Shown in pieces: positions 19,934 through 31,970 of a DNA stretch of 64,000 nucleotides. The notes under the pieces were generated by a model. That model searched no databases. It was not told the origin of the DNA and worked only from the letters and a program-made list of their open reading frames with translations. A program made the position numbers and the translations under genes. Positions within the stretch are counted from its first letter, which is position 1; each line of letters starts with the position of its first letter. The DNA comes from Liriodendron chinense (lineage: Eukaryota; Streptophyta; Magnoliopsida; Magnoliales; Magnoliaceae), in contig PVNU02000127.1 in the NCBI GenBank assembly GCA_003013855.2, positions 2,542,001 to 2,606,000 of the forward strand, read 5' to 3'.

Positions 19934-20683
19934 ATTTAACCAGGTCACTAGCTCAATCTTTAATCACTTGCAGCTGTTACTCTTCTGTTTTCTACGCCAC
20001 AGTATTCAAATTGAATTACTGATTGATTTATGCACTTAATTGAGTACTTTAAATCGTGTAAATCAATAGCTGAAACTGCACTCAAAGACCTCAAAGACTA
20101 AGGCACTTCCCATCGATAGGGATTTTGTTAATGAAGGCAAATAGGTGTGGCAACATTGAAACTCGCAACCAATCTGTCATTCCAACCCAACCCCCCCCCC
20201 CCCCCCCCCCCCCCCCATTTTTAAATCTCTGTTCCCACATTAAACATACTTCAAGATTTCCATGCACTGCAAGGGCCTGTTTGGTATGTCGGCTTTGGAG
20301 GGATTAAGTGAGATGGACTTGCATTTGGTTCCGTGCAAATTTCATGGGACGTTTGGAGACATAGAAAGGACCTGCATCAATGCATTTGTTTTATACATGC
20401 AGTTCATCCATATGCATCCTTTACACCAGACATTTGATTCGTATTAGTGTGCCAATGACGGCCATCAGTTATGAATCTAGTCCATTGATTACAAATTCAT
20501 TGTCTGGTATTTCTAGACATGCAATCATTGTGCAATAACAGTGTTGATCTCATCTAACGCAATTCCATGCCATTTAATCCCATAGGCATAACTGAATATT
20601 GTTGTTAACACCTTTTCTAACCAGAAATGTTCTCTTTTATGCTTCCTTTTTTCTTCTACTTTATGAGGTTCTTTTCTACTCAT
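19934..20683. other. Intergenic, no gene seen
   Basis: Contains a 26-bp poly-C run (20191-20216). Short frames only. Confidence 0.45.
20191..20216. repeat. Poly-C tract
   Basis: 26 uninterrupted C bases, unusual in this AT-rich sequence and prone to assembly error. Confidence 0.9.
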
Positions 20684-20845
20684 TTTTTTTTTAATTTTTT
20701 TTTATAACAAACGCACCCCCCACACACCCTTGCACTCATGCCGTAGTGGGATTTCACCACCTATGGGTACTTGAACCCCCGACCTTGTGTTGAAACTCAT
20801 GGGAGTCTACCACCGAGGCAAGTTCTTTCCACTAGGGCTTTTGTG
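20684..20845 (-). mobile_element. tRNA-derived SINE (family A, copy 1)
   Basis: On the minus strand: CTTGCCTCGGTGGTAGACT (A box), GGGGTTCAAGTACC (B box), then GGTGGTGAAATCCCACTA and an A-rich tail at the left end. The layout and length of about 160 bp fit a plant tRNA-derived SINE rather than a functional tRNA gene. Confidence 0.7.
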
Positions 20846-20969
20846 TCAACCTTTTTTCACTGGAATTGTTTCAAAATTTTTTTTTTCTTTTTTACAAGCA
20901 GTCACATTGTTAAAGTCTCTTGATATACATTGATATGCCATCTTCTAACAGCTCGAAAGTGGCAAATAT

Positions 20970-21105
20970 GCCACCGATAATATATTCTCCCACAGGGCCA
21001 TTTATAGTGTGAGTGAAGTGTTTCTCCACCTGGTGTGAGTTGAGTATCCTCCACCCTTGCCACCCATGTACTCGGTCTACAGTGGGATTTCACCACAAAA
21101 CTTTT
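20970..21105 (-). repeat. SINE-related dispersed repeat
   Basis: Minus-strand GTGGTGAAATCCCACTGTAG matches the body of family A SINEs without the A and B boxes. The left part (ATATTCTCCCAC, GTGTGAGTG) recurs at 57070-57160. Probably a truncated or chimeric copy. Confidence 0.35.
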
Positions 21106-21785
21106 GAAGTTTTGTTCTCATTACATGAGTTTTGATCTCATGTTTGTCCTCTGCCATTCAATTTTGATTGGATTTGTGATCCATTTGTCATTGACCTGAA
21201 TCCCTTTCTTCTCCATCATCCAATTCTGATTGGATCTGATATCCAATTGCCATCTGTGGAGCAGATGACAATTTGAATGGTTGTCCACTCATACCCTGTT
21301 TACCTAAAGTAGCTGGTAACTACTCTCTAATAATCTTTTTTGGCATGGTTATCTTATCCTGAATTGTCAATCCTTGGCATCTGCATTTGGATCAGATCTT
21401 CTAGTTCTTTGCATCGTCTATCCTGTCGGCTCTCAAGTTCGACATTTATAACCATTGATTGCAATTTAAAGGCATTTGACAGGTTGGGAGGTTGTTAGGA
21501 TAATAGATAGACTAAAGTTGAACAGATTCCCGATTTGATTATATAATTACATATCATATATCTTAAGTATGATAAGATACACTGCTCAATTGTATATATA
21601 CCAGTTCATTATCAATGGAAGAGATATACGAGTTTCTACCATTTAGAACATAAAGCTAGTTACGTAGAATGCATTACATGTTTCCCTTCTCTCATCCTCT
21701 CCCTCTCTTTTTGTCCCATGCTTTCATTTTCTGCGTTGTGGCTGTTGCAGGGGGTTATGCCTGCTGCATAAGCAAAATCCACAGG
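21106..21785. other. Intergenic, no gene seen
   Basis: AT-rich; repeated CAATTTTGATTGGAT / CAATTCTGATTGGAT around 21160-21240. No coding potential recognised. Confidence 0.4.
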
Positions 21786-22336
<551 letters not shown>

Positions 22337-22339
22337 CAG

Positions 22340-23135
22340 GGCATCATTTGATACTCAGGCGGCACAGTATGATGCTTGATACACAGCCATTAAAAAATTG
22401 CACCATGTCATATATTAACAGATATTGAATCAGCTAAATCATGGAAACTCACCATCCCAAAATCAGATTTTTTGAGCAATTCTAAGATTCATAGACATTT
22501 GTTGAAATCTGAACATTAGATTTTTATTTTTTATTTTTAACCATCCAATAAATGCGCACCAATCCAATGGTTAGATTTCTAAATAACTGTAACTTTTTGT
22601 ATATCATAAATCTAAACTGGGTATCATACTTTGAAGAGTTTGATTTGAATTAATTGTATTCCAAGCATACAATTAATTTCTATGTGCTTGTGTATTACAC
22701 AACACACTTTTCTTTTCTGAAGTATCAAAGTTTTTCCCAATTAAGGAAAAGGCTGCAATTGCCTAATTTATTTGATGCTCTGGTGGATGGTGACGCTGGA
22801 TACACAGTGACTCAAAAATCGTACACTTGGTGAAGATTAACTTATACTAAACCTACTAAATTATTCACTTTTCTAAGTTAGTCTTAAAGTCAAATTCTTT
22901 AAGTAGTCTTTAATTGTTGAATTACAGACACTTGTTTTGTGAAATAGTACCATTTGATTCGTTTTAATGGCCCAATAGATGTCCACCAATACGATGGTTA
23001 GATAATTGAATAAGCATTAATTTTTTTAGAGATGCATCTACACTGGGACCCATAATGTGAACAATTTAATTTTTATTAACATATACAATTTTTAGGTGCC
23101 TGTGTATCATCTATTACACTCTGTCAGATTATCTA
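22340..23135. repeat. Two diverged copies of a ~400-bp dispersed element
   Basis: 22340-22765 and 22766-23135 each run from a TTTGATRCTCWGGYGG start, through GGATACACAG / CACCAATNCRATGGTTAGAT, to GTGTATYAYNNATYACACNCT. A third relative ends at about 51430 and a fourth lies near 54800-55010. Confidence 0.5.
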
Positions 23136-23439
23136 AGTGACTCTCAAAGTAAAATGCAAGTGTTGCGACACTGGAAAGCCCACTAAGGTCCACATGCTGA
23201 GTTATCAGATGATCATAACCACTTGTACTGTTAAAATATATACTACCAAATAAGTTGCTTTTCTTGCTGATGGCAGCAGATAAGTAACTTATTTGAGAAA
23301 AGTTAGTTTGGTTAATAAATAATGTTCATTACTTATTTGCTGAAAATTAGTTAAGTATTTCAGCATTTTTATTTTGCTTTTCTACTTTTTCAACACCAAC
23401 TATAACCGTAAAAGTGCTGATTTTCATTGCAACCACCCA

Positions 23440-23871
23440 ATCCACGTTGACCATCCAGCTTGCTGGGCCCACTGTGATATATTTAATCCACGCCGCCCAT
23501 CTAGTTTGGATGTGAGTGGAGCTAGCATGTGAGGCAAATCTAAACCTCAGGTGGACCCCCACATTAGGAAGCAACAACGATAATGATGACACCGTTGAAA
23601 CCTCCTTGGCCCCAGCGTGATGTGTTTTACTCATGCCATTCATCTATTTTTCCAACTAGTTTTCAGTGGCCCACTGAATAGTGGGGCCACATGCTGTGCA
23701 CATGAAATCCACACCGTCCACCCCGTCCATCCCAAAAATGAAACAGAACCCAATCTCAAATAGTCAGCATTGGTCGGTGTTGAAATAGTGGTCATTGACG
23801 CCCACCATTGGTCGGCCCTAATGATGAGTGCCCATATCCAAGGCGGGCACTGCACGATGGACGGCCTGCAT
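23440..23871. mobile_element. Degenerate FB1-related insert
   Basis: CTGGGCCCACTGTGATATAT, CCTCAGGTGGACC, ACCGTTGAAACCTCC and a second CCACACCGTCCACCCCGTCC arm are FB1 words out of normal order; rearranged copy inside the MITE. Confidence 0.5.
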
Positions 23872-24115
23872 TAGAGGTGGGCCCCACATTTGGGACGATT
23901 CACATTAAAGGTAGCTCCACATGATGGGCAGTGGATATTGATGGTGGGCCCACTTGATGGATGATCAACATCAAAGGTGGGCCCTACATAAAGAACGGTG
24001 CAAATGGCCCACATCCAAGGTGGGCCCCACATGATGTACTGCCCACATCAAAGGTAGGGCCCACACAATGAACAATCCACACCAAAGGTTGGCCCCAAAT
24101 ATGGATGGTGGATGT
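23872..24115 (+). repeat. Minisatellite, unit about 34 bp
   Basis: About seven units of the form GGTGGGCCCCACATGATGGA followed by a variable stretch and CACATCAAA. It seems to have been amplified from an FB1 end. Confidence 0.65.
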
Positions 24116-24290
24116 GCAGGGACCAAACAGACTTAAGGAATGATATTAGAAACAAACATGCTTTTCTACTTTTTGGTTGATAAGCATGTTCTTTAGCAAA
24201 CATACTTATTTGCTAATTAATTAGAAACCAATATAAGTTACTTATCTAATAAGTAGCTTAAGTAACTTACAATCCAAACGGGCCCTAAGA

Positions 24291-25058
24291 ATCTATGGCT
24301 GAATGGATGGCTTCGACCATCATTATCTCTAAATAAATTTAGAACAATGAAAAGAGATCTTTTTATGGATAAAATTCAACTCTGAAAATCTAATAGTTCG
24401 CATTCAACTCTAAAAATCAAAGGTTAGGCTTGTTTCTGAAGTTGGAATACAGGACAATAGTTTATTTACAATAATATTTAAAACATTGACAGTTCAGGTT
24501 ATAAGATCATCTGAGCGCATGGCCCCATGGGTGGCAATCAATGCGTGGGCCAAGTATTATGAGTTGTGACAAAAATATTAAAAAACTGTTACAGCTTTTA
24601 TTTGATGGAGCCGGCTCCAATACAAGCCTTTGTACAAGAGTAACTGTTGCAATTTTGAAAATGTAGAAAAAAATAAAATTTTCAAAGATCCAAATTAATG
24701 GAATAAGCCTTAAGGATCACCACTTTGATATTATCAAAGTTTATGCACTAAACCAAAATAATAAATCTACATTAAAATATGCTTTTTAATTATTGTTGAA
24801 TATTGTTTGATTGTTAATTTTATACCTTTAAAATAGAAGTTCTTACTCAAATTTATCTTGGTACATTCAAATATACCTCTTGATTATTGTTGAATATTAT
24901 TCTATTACCAATTTTATAAACTTTAAAGTAGAAGGTTCTTTCTCAAAACTATCTCATACAAGGAGAAGGGGAAAACTAACACTCTATCCTTAAAGTGGGG
25001 CTAGGGCATTGCATAGAGAAATGCATGCATATATACACACATACAAGGAGATGAGAGA

Positions 25059-25098
<40 letters not shown>

Positions 25099-26284
25099 AG
25101 TGACGTCCTTGGGAGGTTGGGTATTCAAGGATCTCTCTTCTCATTGCCTTTTCCCTCTGGAATATAATCTTATTTACAAAAAAAAAAAAAAAGAGTTGAG
25201 GTTATAAGGAGAAACTCTAGCGTGTTGCTACTTCATCTTATAGACTAGTTTGTCTTGCCATATCTAAAGTACATATATTCATGCCTAACTATAATTTAAA
25301 ATTAACTCCATCCCTCCACTTAAATAAGAAATATGATCACAAAACATCTACTATCGAAATTACCATTAAATATGATAAAAATATTTTAATAGTTAAAATA
25401 AAAAATCAACAATTAAAAACACTCATAAGATCAATTGAAAATTTTCAAGTATTTGTATTAGTGAAAAAATCACTTAATGAATGATCAAATCTATTAAATC
25501 TTAGTCATAAGAGTGTCTTTAGCAAACTAATGGATCTTTGTTAGATCATATGAATGTTAACTATATTCTAATGCATGAATCCAATGACACCTTGATACTA
25601 GCCAATATAATTAATTTCGTGAGGGGGGCTAAATTATATAATACCAAGAACTTGAACCCTCTATACGTTCTCGAGTTTAAGGATTAGTAAAAGCCAACAC
25701 ATACACAAGTTGATTATATTCTATGCATAAGAGGTCTGATCTTGGATTAAAGATTTGAATTGATCCTCCAGTGCAAGTGTTGAGTGGGTCCAATATAGTA
25801 GCTTATTTTCATGATATACTCATACTCTTATGCAAGATAAAGTACAAGCACATTTACTCATCATTCAACGCAACAGTGGAAACCTTCCATCCTAATTCAT
25901 CATTGATTCCTTCACATAAGATGATGATCTGGTTCTACAATAGGCTAGGTGGTCATGGAACAATAAGGTATTAAGAACCATGGAATACAACTTTTTTTGA
26001 TTAGTAACCATTATGCCCCATCTCAAATTCCTAAGGATAATCAGGTAAATCCATTTCCTTTTACCTATATGCATGTTTATTTAAGATATATAGTAGATAC
26101 TAGTTGACATTAATGACATATTCACACATGACCCATGAGTCATGATGATCTGTAGTTAAAATCTTCAACTCAACAATTAAGCTTAACACATTGGCTTCAA
26201 AAAGGCACATAACCCTACTAATATCACCTGGGGCAACCATGGTGTGTGGATGCCATCCTTCTTATATCTAGAAGGCTAGGCCAA
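24291..26284. other. AT-rich intergenic stretch, no gene seen
   Basis: Very AT-rich with a direct repeat (TTATTGTTGAATATT at about 24790 and 24885), a (CT)n tract and an A-run near 25180. The open frame at 25281-25484 is Lys/Asn/Ile-rich and does not look like a protein. Confidence 0.45.
25063..25096. repeat. (CT)n microsatellite
   Basis: About 17 CT units. Confidence 0.95.
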
Positions 26285-27140
26285 CTAAGTAAGCTAGATG
26301 CCCAAAAATCAAGCTAATCCAACCATGATGTGGGGCCAACATGTGAGCTTTGTGGCTTTTGAGTGGTGGTTAATGTTTTCAAAGGCGTGGCCCACCTCAT
26401 TGTTGGATAGGCCTAACTTTTCTTCATCTAATTTTGTTCTTTCTATAATTATGGTGGAGTATGCTCATGACATGGTGGGCCCCCATTGGCAATAGCATAT
26501 AAGGAGCATGACTAAGCACATGAGTAACTTTTACACATGTGAATAACTTAGAGAATAAGCTCATTAGGCCTGGTGCTAAAGTCGCATGTGGGCCCACGAC
26601 ATTTGTATTATATCCAACTTGTCCAATAGGGTAGCTCCACCAAGAAAATTGCAAGCACGAAAAATAGAGGATGCACCATGTGAATTTGGAGGTTTCGGTT
26701 GTTGTCAATTGTTTTACATGGTGCAGCCCACTCAAGGTGTAAGATTGTGTGGGTCCCACCATGATGTATTTGTGAAACCCACTCTAATCAACAGATGTGT
26801 CAGCCTATATCAGGCCCAAGTCTAAAAAATCAGAGCACCCACCTTATTAAGACTAATAGTTGAGACTCATCCTTAGGCGTATATGAAATTCACTCCTATC
26901 AGGTGAATCATTACATGTTAGGACCTGTACCCCCAAAAATCAGATTGGTGGGTAATTCAGGTGGGCCAGACCAAGGAAAATAATTTGCAAGGTGAGCATC
27001 TCCATATACACCATGTCAACTCGTGTAGTTGGCCTGAATCGCTGATGAGCCTGATTTTTGGGCGTGGTGCCTAAAATGGGTTGGTGCATCTGTTGGTTTG
27101 AATGGATTCACGTACGCATCATAGCGGCACTCACTCGAGC
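26285..27140. repeat. Mixed foldback-derived repeats
   Basis: CATGATGTGGGGCC, GTGTGGGTCCCACCATGATG and two inverted CTGATTTTTGGG / CCCCAAAAATCAGATT blocks (about 26940 and 27050) mark at least two diverged inverted-repeat elements. No coding. Confidence 0.4.
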
Positions 27141-27463
27141 CCACCCCTACTTTGCTCGCAGGTAATGTCTCCTACCGTTTGCTGGCAAGAGACCTCTGTC
27201 GCGTAAGTGTACATAAGCATGCATTTTTAAAGAATAATACTTACCTTTTGCCGTCCGCGGAATTGCTATGTTCCTCCCTAAAACTAACGTTGGGTGTTCC
27301 ATTCTAACTGTTTCATGTGGTATGACCAACGTGAGTTTTGGATGATTATGAATTTTGGGTTTAATGGTTAAGATGAGGCAGCTCATATGATGGACGAGAT
27401 AGATGTAGCGGAAGTTACACTCACATGGCTCTCGGTTTGCAAAAGTAACGCTGGCACCTACCG

Positions 27464-27597
27464 GCAGGGTGTCAATGGGCCGGGCCTGAGCCTGAGAAAG
27501 TCAGAATTTTGAATAGGGCCGGCCCTATTACCCAGCCAGAAATAGTGTAAAATTAGGGCTGAGAGCTACTGCAGGCGCAAGCCCATTGACACCCCTA
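27464..27597. mobile_element. Short hAT-type MITE
   Basis: 134 bp, ends GCAGGGTGTCAATGGGCC and GCCCATTGACACCCCT, flanked by a perfect 8-bp duplication ACCTACCG (27456-27463, 27598-27605), the hAT target size. Confidence 0.75.
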
Positions 27598-27670
27598 CCT
27601 ACCGAGCGGGCTCGTGAGCAGACGTGGGAGAATCCTTAGAAATGGACGCGGGCTGGCTACTACCCCATCA

Positions 27671-28850
27671 GGACGGACGCGGGTTTCTGCCCGTGCCTTT
27701 CAAAGATCCTGCATTAGGATGCTAAGTGGGCCCACTATAATGTTTGTGGGAAATCCACCCGTCCATCCATTTTTTGAGCTCATTTTAGGTTATGCGACAA
27801 AATATGAGATGGATCAAAAATTCAAGTGGGCCGCATGAGATGAAACAGGGAGGAAAGAAATGCCTACCATTGAAACCTTCTTGAGCTCAACATTAATGCT
27901 TATATGCCATACAAAACTTTTGTGGCTATATAAATGTTTCAACGGTGGTAATTAAATCCCTATTGTTTCTTCTTGTGTGGCCAACTTGAGTTTTGGGTCC
28001 ACCTCAATTTCGGTTGCATGTCCTAAAATGAGCTAAAAAACAGGATGAACCTGGATGAATTTCTCACAAACATCACATGGTCCCATTTTGATATTCGTAA
28101 GAAATATTCCACCTGGTCCATACCTTTTTTTTTTTTTTTTAAATCTCATTTTAAGACATGCAGTGAAAAATGAGACCGATCAAAAACTCAAGTGGGCCGC
28201 ACAAGAGAAAACGGCCAGGAAAGAAATGTCAACCGTTGCTCAACCTTGATGTTTATATGCCGTTCGAACCATTTATAAGGTTTTTGAAGTGGGCATGAAG
28301 TGAAAACACTAAAAACAACTTAGATTTATACAAAACTTTTGCGGCTATACGAATGTTTCAACGGTGTAACTGAATCCCCATTGTTTCCTCTTATGTGGCC
28401 CACTTGAGTTTTGAATATCCACATTTTTTGTCACATGTCTTAAAATGGGCTCGAAATAGATAGATGAGGTGTATTTCTCACAAATATCACAACGGGCCCC
28501 ACCTTGCATCCCCTTCGAAACTTCCTAAGAAAAGCCTTTAGCAAGAAGTTTATGAGTTGGGATGCTAGGTGGGACTGCATGATGTTTGTGAGAAATTCAC
28601 CCATCATTCATTTTTTGAACTCATTTTAGGACATGATAAAAAAATGAGATGGATAAAAACTTAAGTGGGCCACATGAGAGGAAACCATGGAGAGAGAAAC
28701 ATCTATCGTTGAAACCTCCCTACGCTCAACCGTAATGTTTATATGTCATCCAAACTGTTTATAAGGTCATTTTAACTAGGATGAAGTGAAAACACTAAAA
28801 ACTTAGACTAATACAAAACCTTTTGTGGCCATAGGAATAGATGATTCTTT
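27671..28850. mobile_element. Three head-to-tail FB1 type-B copies
   Basis: The type-B arm reads ATGTTTGTGAGAAATCCACC rather than the TATGTGTTTTATCCAC of type A. Copies run about 27671-28088, 28078-28520 and 28555-28850 (the last truncated). Each has CAAGTGGGCCGCAY and ACAAAACTTTTGYGGC; the left edge GGACGCGGGTTTCTG resembles FB1 termini. Confidence 0.55.
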
Positions 28851-28851
28851 T

Positions 28852-29275
28852 AGGAGCTCTATGGGGCCCACCATGATGTAAATGTATGATCCACACCGTT
28901 CATCTATTTTGATAGATCATGTTAGGGATGAGCCCAAAAAGGAAGCAGATTGAAGGCTCAAGTGGACTACACCACAGGAAGCAGTGGGGATTGAACTCCT
29001 ACTGTTGAAAGCTTCCTAGGGCTGACACTAATGTTTATTAGGCACCCAACCTGTTCATAAGGTTATATAGACCTAGATGAAAGGAAAACATAAATATTAA
29101 CTTGATACAAAACTTCCGTTGTACTAAGAAGTTTTCAACTCTAGGCTCTCAATCGCCACTCCTTGTGCTTTGGTCTACTTGAGTGTTTGATTTACCGTTT
29201 TTTTCACTCATGCCCTAAAATGATTTGTCAAAATGAGCAGAAGGTGTAATAAAACATATCCACTATGGTGGCCCA
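28852..29275. mobile_element. Foldback element FB1, type A
   Basis: GAGCTCTATGGGGCCCACCA start, GGCTCAAGTGGACTACACCA, central CTAGATGAAAGGAAAACATA, and the inverse arm ending CATATCCACTATGGTGG. Confidence 0.6.
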
Positions 29276-29344
29276 ACAAAGCACTGAATTGGCGGGCGCA
29301 ATTCAACGAAGGTGCTAAGACGCTGACGTCCAAAAATCTGGACC

Positions 29345-29770
29345 ATGATTGTGTCAGTCTATGTGGGGCCATCATGATGCATGTATTTTATCCACTCCGT
29401 CCATCCATTTTTCCAGATTGTTTTAGATTATGGGCTAAAAATTGAGGCAGATCCAAGTCTCAAGTGAACCACACAATGGGGATTGAACATACGCCATTAC
29501 AAACTTCTCAGGAGCCGCAGAAGTTTTGATAGAATGGATATTTGTGTTTTCCTTTCATCCATTTCTATTGACCTTATGAATAGGTTGGATGGAAAATAAA
29601 CATCATGGTGGGTCCTAATCAACGGTGCTATCATTATCACCACGGCTTCCCATGGTGTGGTCCAGTTGACCCTCGATTTGCCTTCTCTTTTTTATCATGC
29701 TTCAAAATGATCTGTCAAAAATGGATGGACGGGTGTGGATAAAACAAATACATCAAGGCCCCAGATCTCC
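29345..29770. mobile_element. Foldback element FB1, type A
   Basis: CTATGTGGGGCCATCATGAT and AAAACAAATACATCAAGG arms about 420 bp apart. Its centre runs in the opposite orientation to the previous copy (AGAAGTTTTGAT precedes CCTTTCATCC). Confidence 0.6.
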
Positions 29771-30298
29771 TCCCAAAGATAACACGATGCCTGTTTCTCT
29801 ACCGACTGTTGCAGGGAAGAATTTTTGTATCATATCATATCAGAATTTCATCTTGGTTTTTGTATCATATCAGAATGGTGGATGATAGGCGCTAAAAAAT
29901 TAAGCTCATCTTATCATCACATCAGACACTGTAGAAAGCCGTGTGCCCAACATGCAGCTAGTTGCACGGAATTCTCCTTTACAACATTTGCAGTAGAACT
30001 CGTTTCAATCCAATCACCCATTTTGTCTACTCTCTCTTTCCCAATTAAATTTGGAGGTTTCTCTTATTATAGGTCTGCTTGTTTTCTATGTCGGTATGGC
30101 TGAGTATTACATGTAGCCCTTGGATTTCTTGAATTTTGCAATCAATATCAATAGGATTTTTAAAAACTAGTCTTTGCGTGGCCACATTTTAGGAAACAAT
30201 GGGCAACCATGAAAAAAAAAAAAAAAAACGCTCCAAATTCATGTGGTGTCCCACGATAGTTGGATCGGCCTAGGTTTTACAAAATTCATGGTGGGCGG
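29771..30298. other. Intergenic, no gene seen
   Basis: Contains a short direct repeat (TTTTGTATCATATCAGAAT-like at about 29825 and 29857) and an A-run at 30212-30229. Confidence 0.45.
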
Positions 30299-30418
30299 CA
30301 GGGGTGTCAATGGGCCAGGATCGGGCCTGAAATTCAGAAGTTTGAATAAGCCCGGCCCGAAACAGTTCAAAAAACCGTGCTGAGACCTACCCAGGCCCAG
30401 CCCGTTGACAGCCATACT
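30299..30418. mobile_element. Short hAT-type MITE
   Basis: CAGGGGTGTCAATGGGCC start, GCCCGTTGACAGCCATACT end, GGCCCGGC-type core. Flanks GGGCGGC and GGGCGACC are an imperfect duplication. Same family as 27464. Confidence 0.6.
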
Positions 30419-30529
30419 GGGCGACCATGGGTCCATGACGAGCACGTTTGATGCCATAAATTCACATCAATGGCCACATGTGCAGCACTTCTAAAGTAAG
30501 ATTGATTTATTCCAAAAGGGTTTGTGGAG

Positions 30530-31068
30530 GAAAGTGCATTGGCTGGGGCACCCGATACACGCTAAGCACGACCTGGCCCAATGTCAGTGGGGTCCACCGT
30601 GATGTATGCTTTTTATCCATGCCGTCTATCTGTTTCGCCAGCTCGTTTCAAGGCATAAGCCCAAAAATGATGCAGATACCGCACTGAAGTGGACCACGTT
30701 AAAAGCAGTGGGGATTGAACGCCCACGGTTGAAAACTTCTTTAGGCCCACAGAAGTTTTGGATCAAGCTTATATTTGTGTTTTCCCTTGGTCCAGGTAAG
30801 TGTGACCTTATGAACAGGTTGGACGGCAAATAAAATATCATGGTGAGCCCTAGGAAGGTTTCAACGGTGGGCATTCAATCCCAACTTTCATGTGGTGTGG
30901 TCCACTTAAACTTTCGATATGCATCATTTTTAGTCTGATGACCCTCAAATGAGCTGGAAAACCGGATGGACCGACGTGGATAAAACACATACATCACAGT
31001 GGGTCCCACAGAGCTTGGCCACGTCGCGCCACAGGATTATGTGGCAGGTGCAACAGGCAATCCGCTTC
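30530..31068. mobile_element. Foldback element FB1 upstream of the LBD gene
   Basis: Left end GAAAGTGCATTGGCTGGGGC; right end, read inward, GAAGCGGATTGCCTGTTGC. Arms CAGTGGGGTCCACCGTGATG and AAACACATACATCACAGTGG. Flanking duplication unclear. Confidence 0.6.
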
Positions 31069-31078
31069 GCTGAGGAAT

Positions 31079-31440
31079 ATGGGTTTTGATAGGGCACGGT
31101 GCCACCATCCTTACAGGGCGCAGGTAGCAGTTTTACCCCATGGATTTTCATCCTCAGAATAATCTGAACCGTTCATCATCTACATGCTAGCACACAAAAC
31201 CTATGTTTCTTATAATCATGCTTCGTTGATGATCCATCCTGACCTTTGACTCTTGGATTTGAATCTAATCCATTAAATATTCATCTTTATGCACAATCAC
31301 CAGTTCAGCACTCGCTTCTTATGATGACCCTGGCAGCATAGAGTGAACGGTTCAGATCATCATTTAAGATGCAATCGAGGTCAAAACCACCGTACCATAT
31401 TGTGGCACGTGGCACGTTACCCCTATCAAAAACCCGTATA
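31079..31440. mobile_element. Inverted-repeat element in the LBD upstream region
   Basis: Ends ATGGGTTTTGATAGGG and CCCTATCAAAAACCCGTAT, with GCCACC / GGTGGT blocks inside. It fills the space between the FB1 copy and the LBD TATA box. Confidence 0.55.
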
Positions 31441-31453
31441 TGGACCTACGCGG

Positions 31454-31461
31454 TATAAATA
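31454..31461 (+). promoter_or_regulatory. TATA box of the LBD gene
   Basis: TATAAATA inside the small palindrome GGTATAAATACC. It predicts a transcription start near 31485 and a leader close to 490 nt. It lies about 12 bp after the end of an inverted-repeat element, so a transposon borders the core promoter. Confidence 0.55.
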
Positions 31462-31484
31462 CCAATTTTTGCAGCAGTTTCTCT

Positions 31485-31970
31485 TCCTGGGAGCTACCTA
31501 TTACTATTAAAGAAGACACTTCCTTTTTTTGTATAGTTTTCTTTCCATATATCTATGTTTTTTCATTAAGCAATTCTTCATATATATAGAGTAAGCATTC
31601 TCTTCTTTAACATACATTTTCTTCTCTCATTGATATTTGCTATGCAAATTCCTTTAGCAAAGATTTTCCTCTGGTATTGATATTTGCTTTGCAAATTCTC
31701 TTCTTGGCTATAGAATTTTAATTTTTTTCTTTGAATTTCTTTTCGACAAAGATTAGAATTAGAGTCTTTTCGACACCTTGATCCATAGCTCAAGTGGTAG
31801 ACTGAGTGAAGATAACCTCGTTTCAACACTAAGGTCTTGGTATTGATTCCCAAGTGGGGTGGCTAACATTGCGGTGTGACTAACAGTGGGGTGCGTGTAC
31901 TAACCCAAAAAAAAAGAAAAAGAAAAAAAAAGACGAGAGTTAGAGTCGAAAAACCGATCTCTTAATTCAG
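31485..31970 (+). promoter_or_regulatory. Long 5' leader of the LBD gene with uORFs
   Basis: Predicted untranslated leader between the TATA box and the start codon. It carries at least two short upstream reading frames: a 4-codon one starting at 31555 and a 12-codon one starting at 31642. It also has a short direct repeat around TGATATTTGC (about 31631 and 31678) and a SINE (31776-31932). A spliced leader intron cannot be excluded from sequence alone. Confidence 0.45.
31776..31932 (+). mobile_element. tRNA-derived SINE in the LBD leader (family B, copy 1)
   Basis: Pol III A box TAGCTCAAGTGGTAGACT near 31787 and a degenerate B box GGTATTGATTCCC near 31838, then a unique body and an A-rich tail (31909-31931). 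TTAGAGTC lies just before the element and again after the tail, consistent with a target duplication. It is in the same orientation as the gene. Confidence 0.7.

Larger units (their letters stand above)
23236..24290. mobile_element. Tourist-like MITE split by other repeats
   Basis: Left part CTACCAAATAAGTTGC ... TAAGTAACTTATTTGAG and right part AAGTAACTTACAATCCAAAC followed by GGGCCCTAA are the two ends of the family seen whole at 59957. About 730 bp of foldback-derived sequence and a minisatellite sit between them. Confidence 0.55.

Noticed and set aside
31776..31860. A/B boxes as a functional tRNA gene
   Set aside because: No cloverleaf can be drawn, the B box is degenerate, and an A-rich tail follows; this is a SINE.
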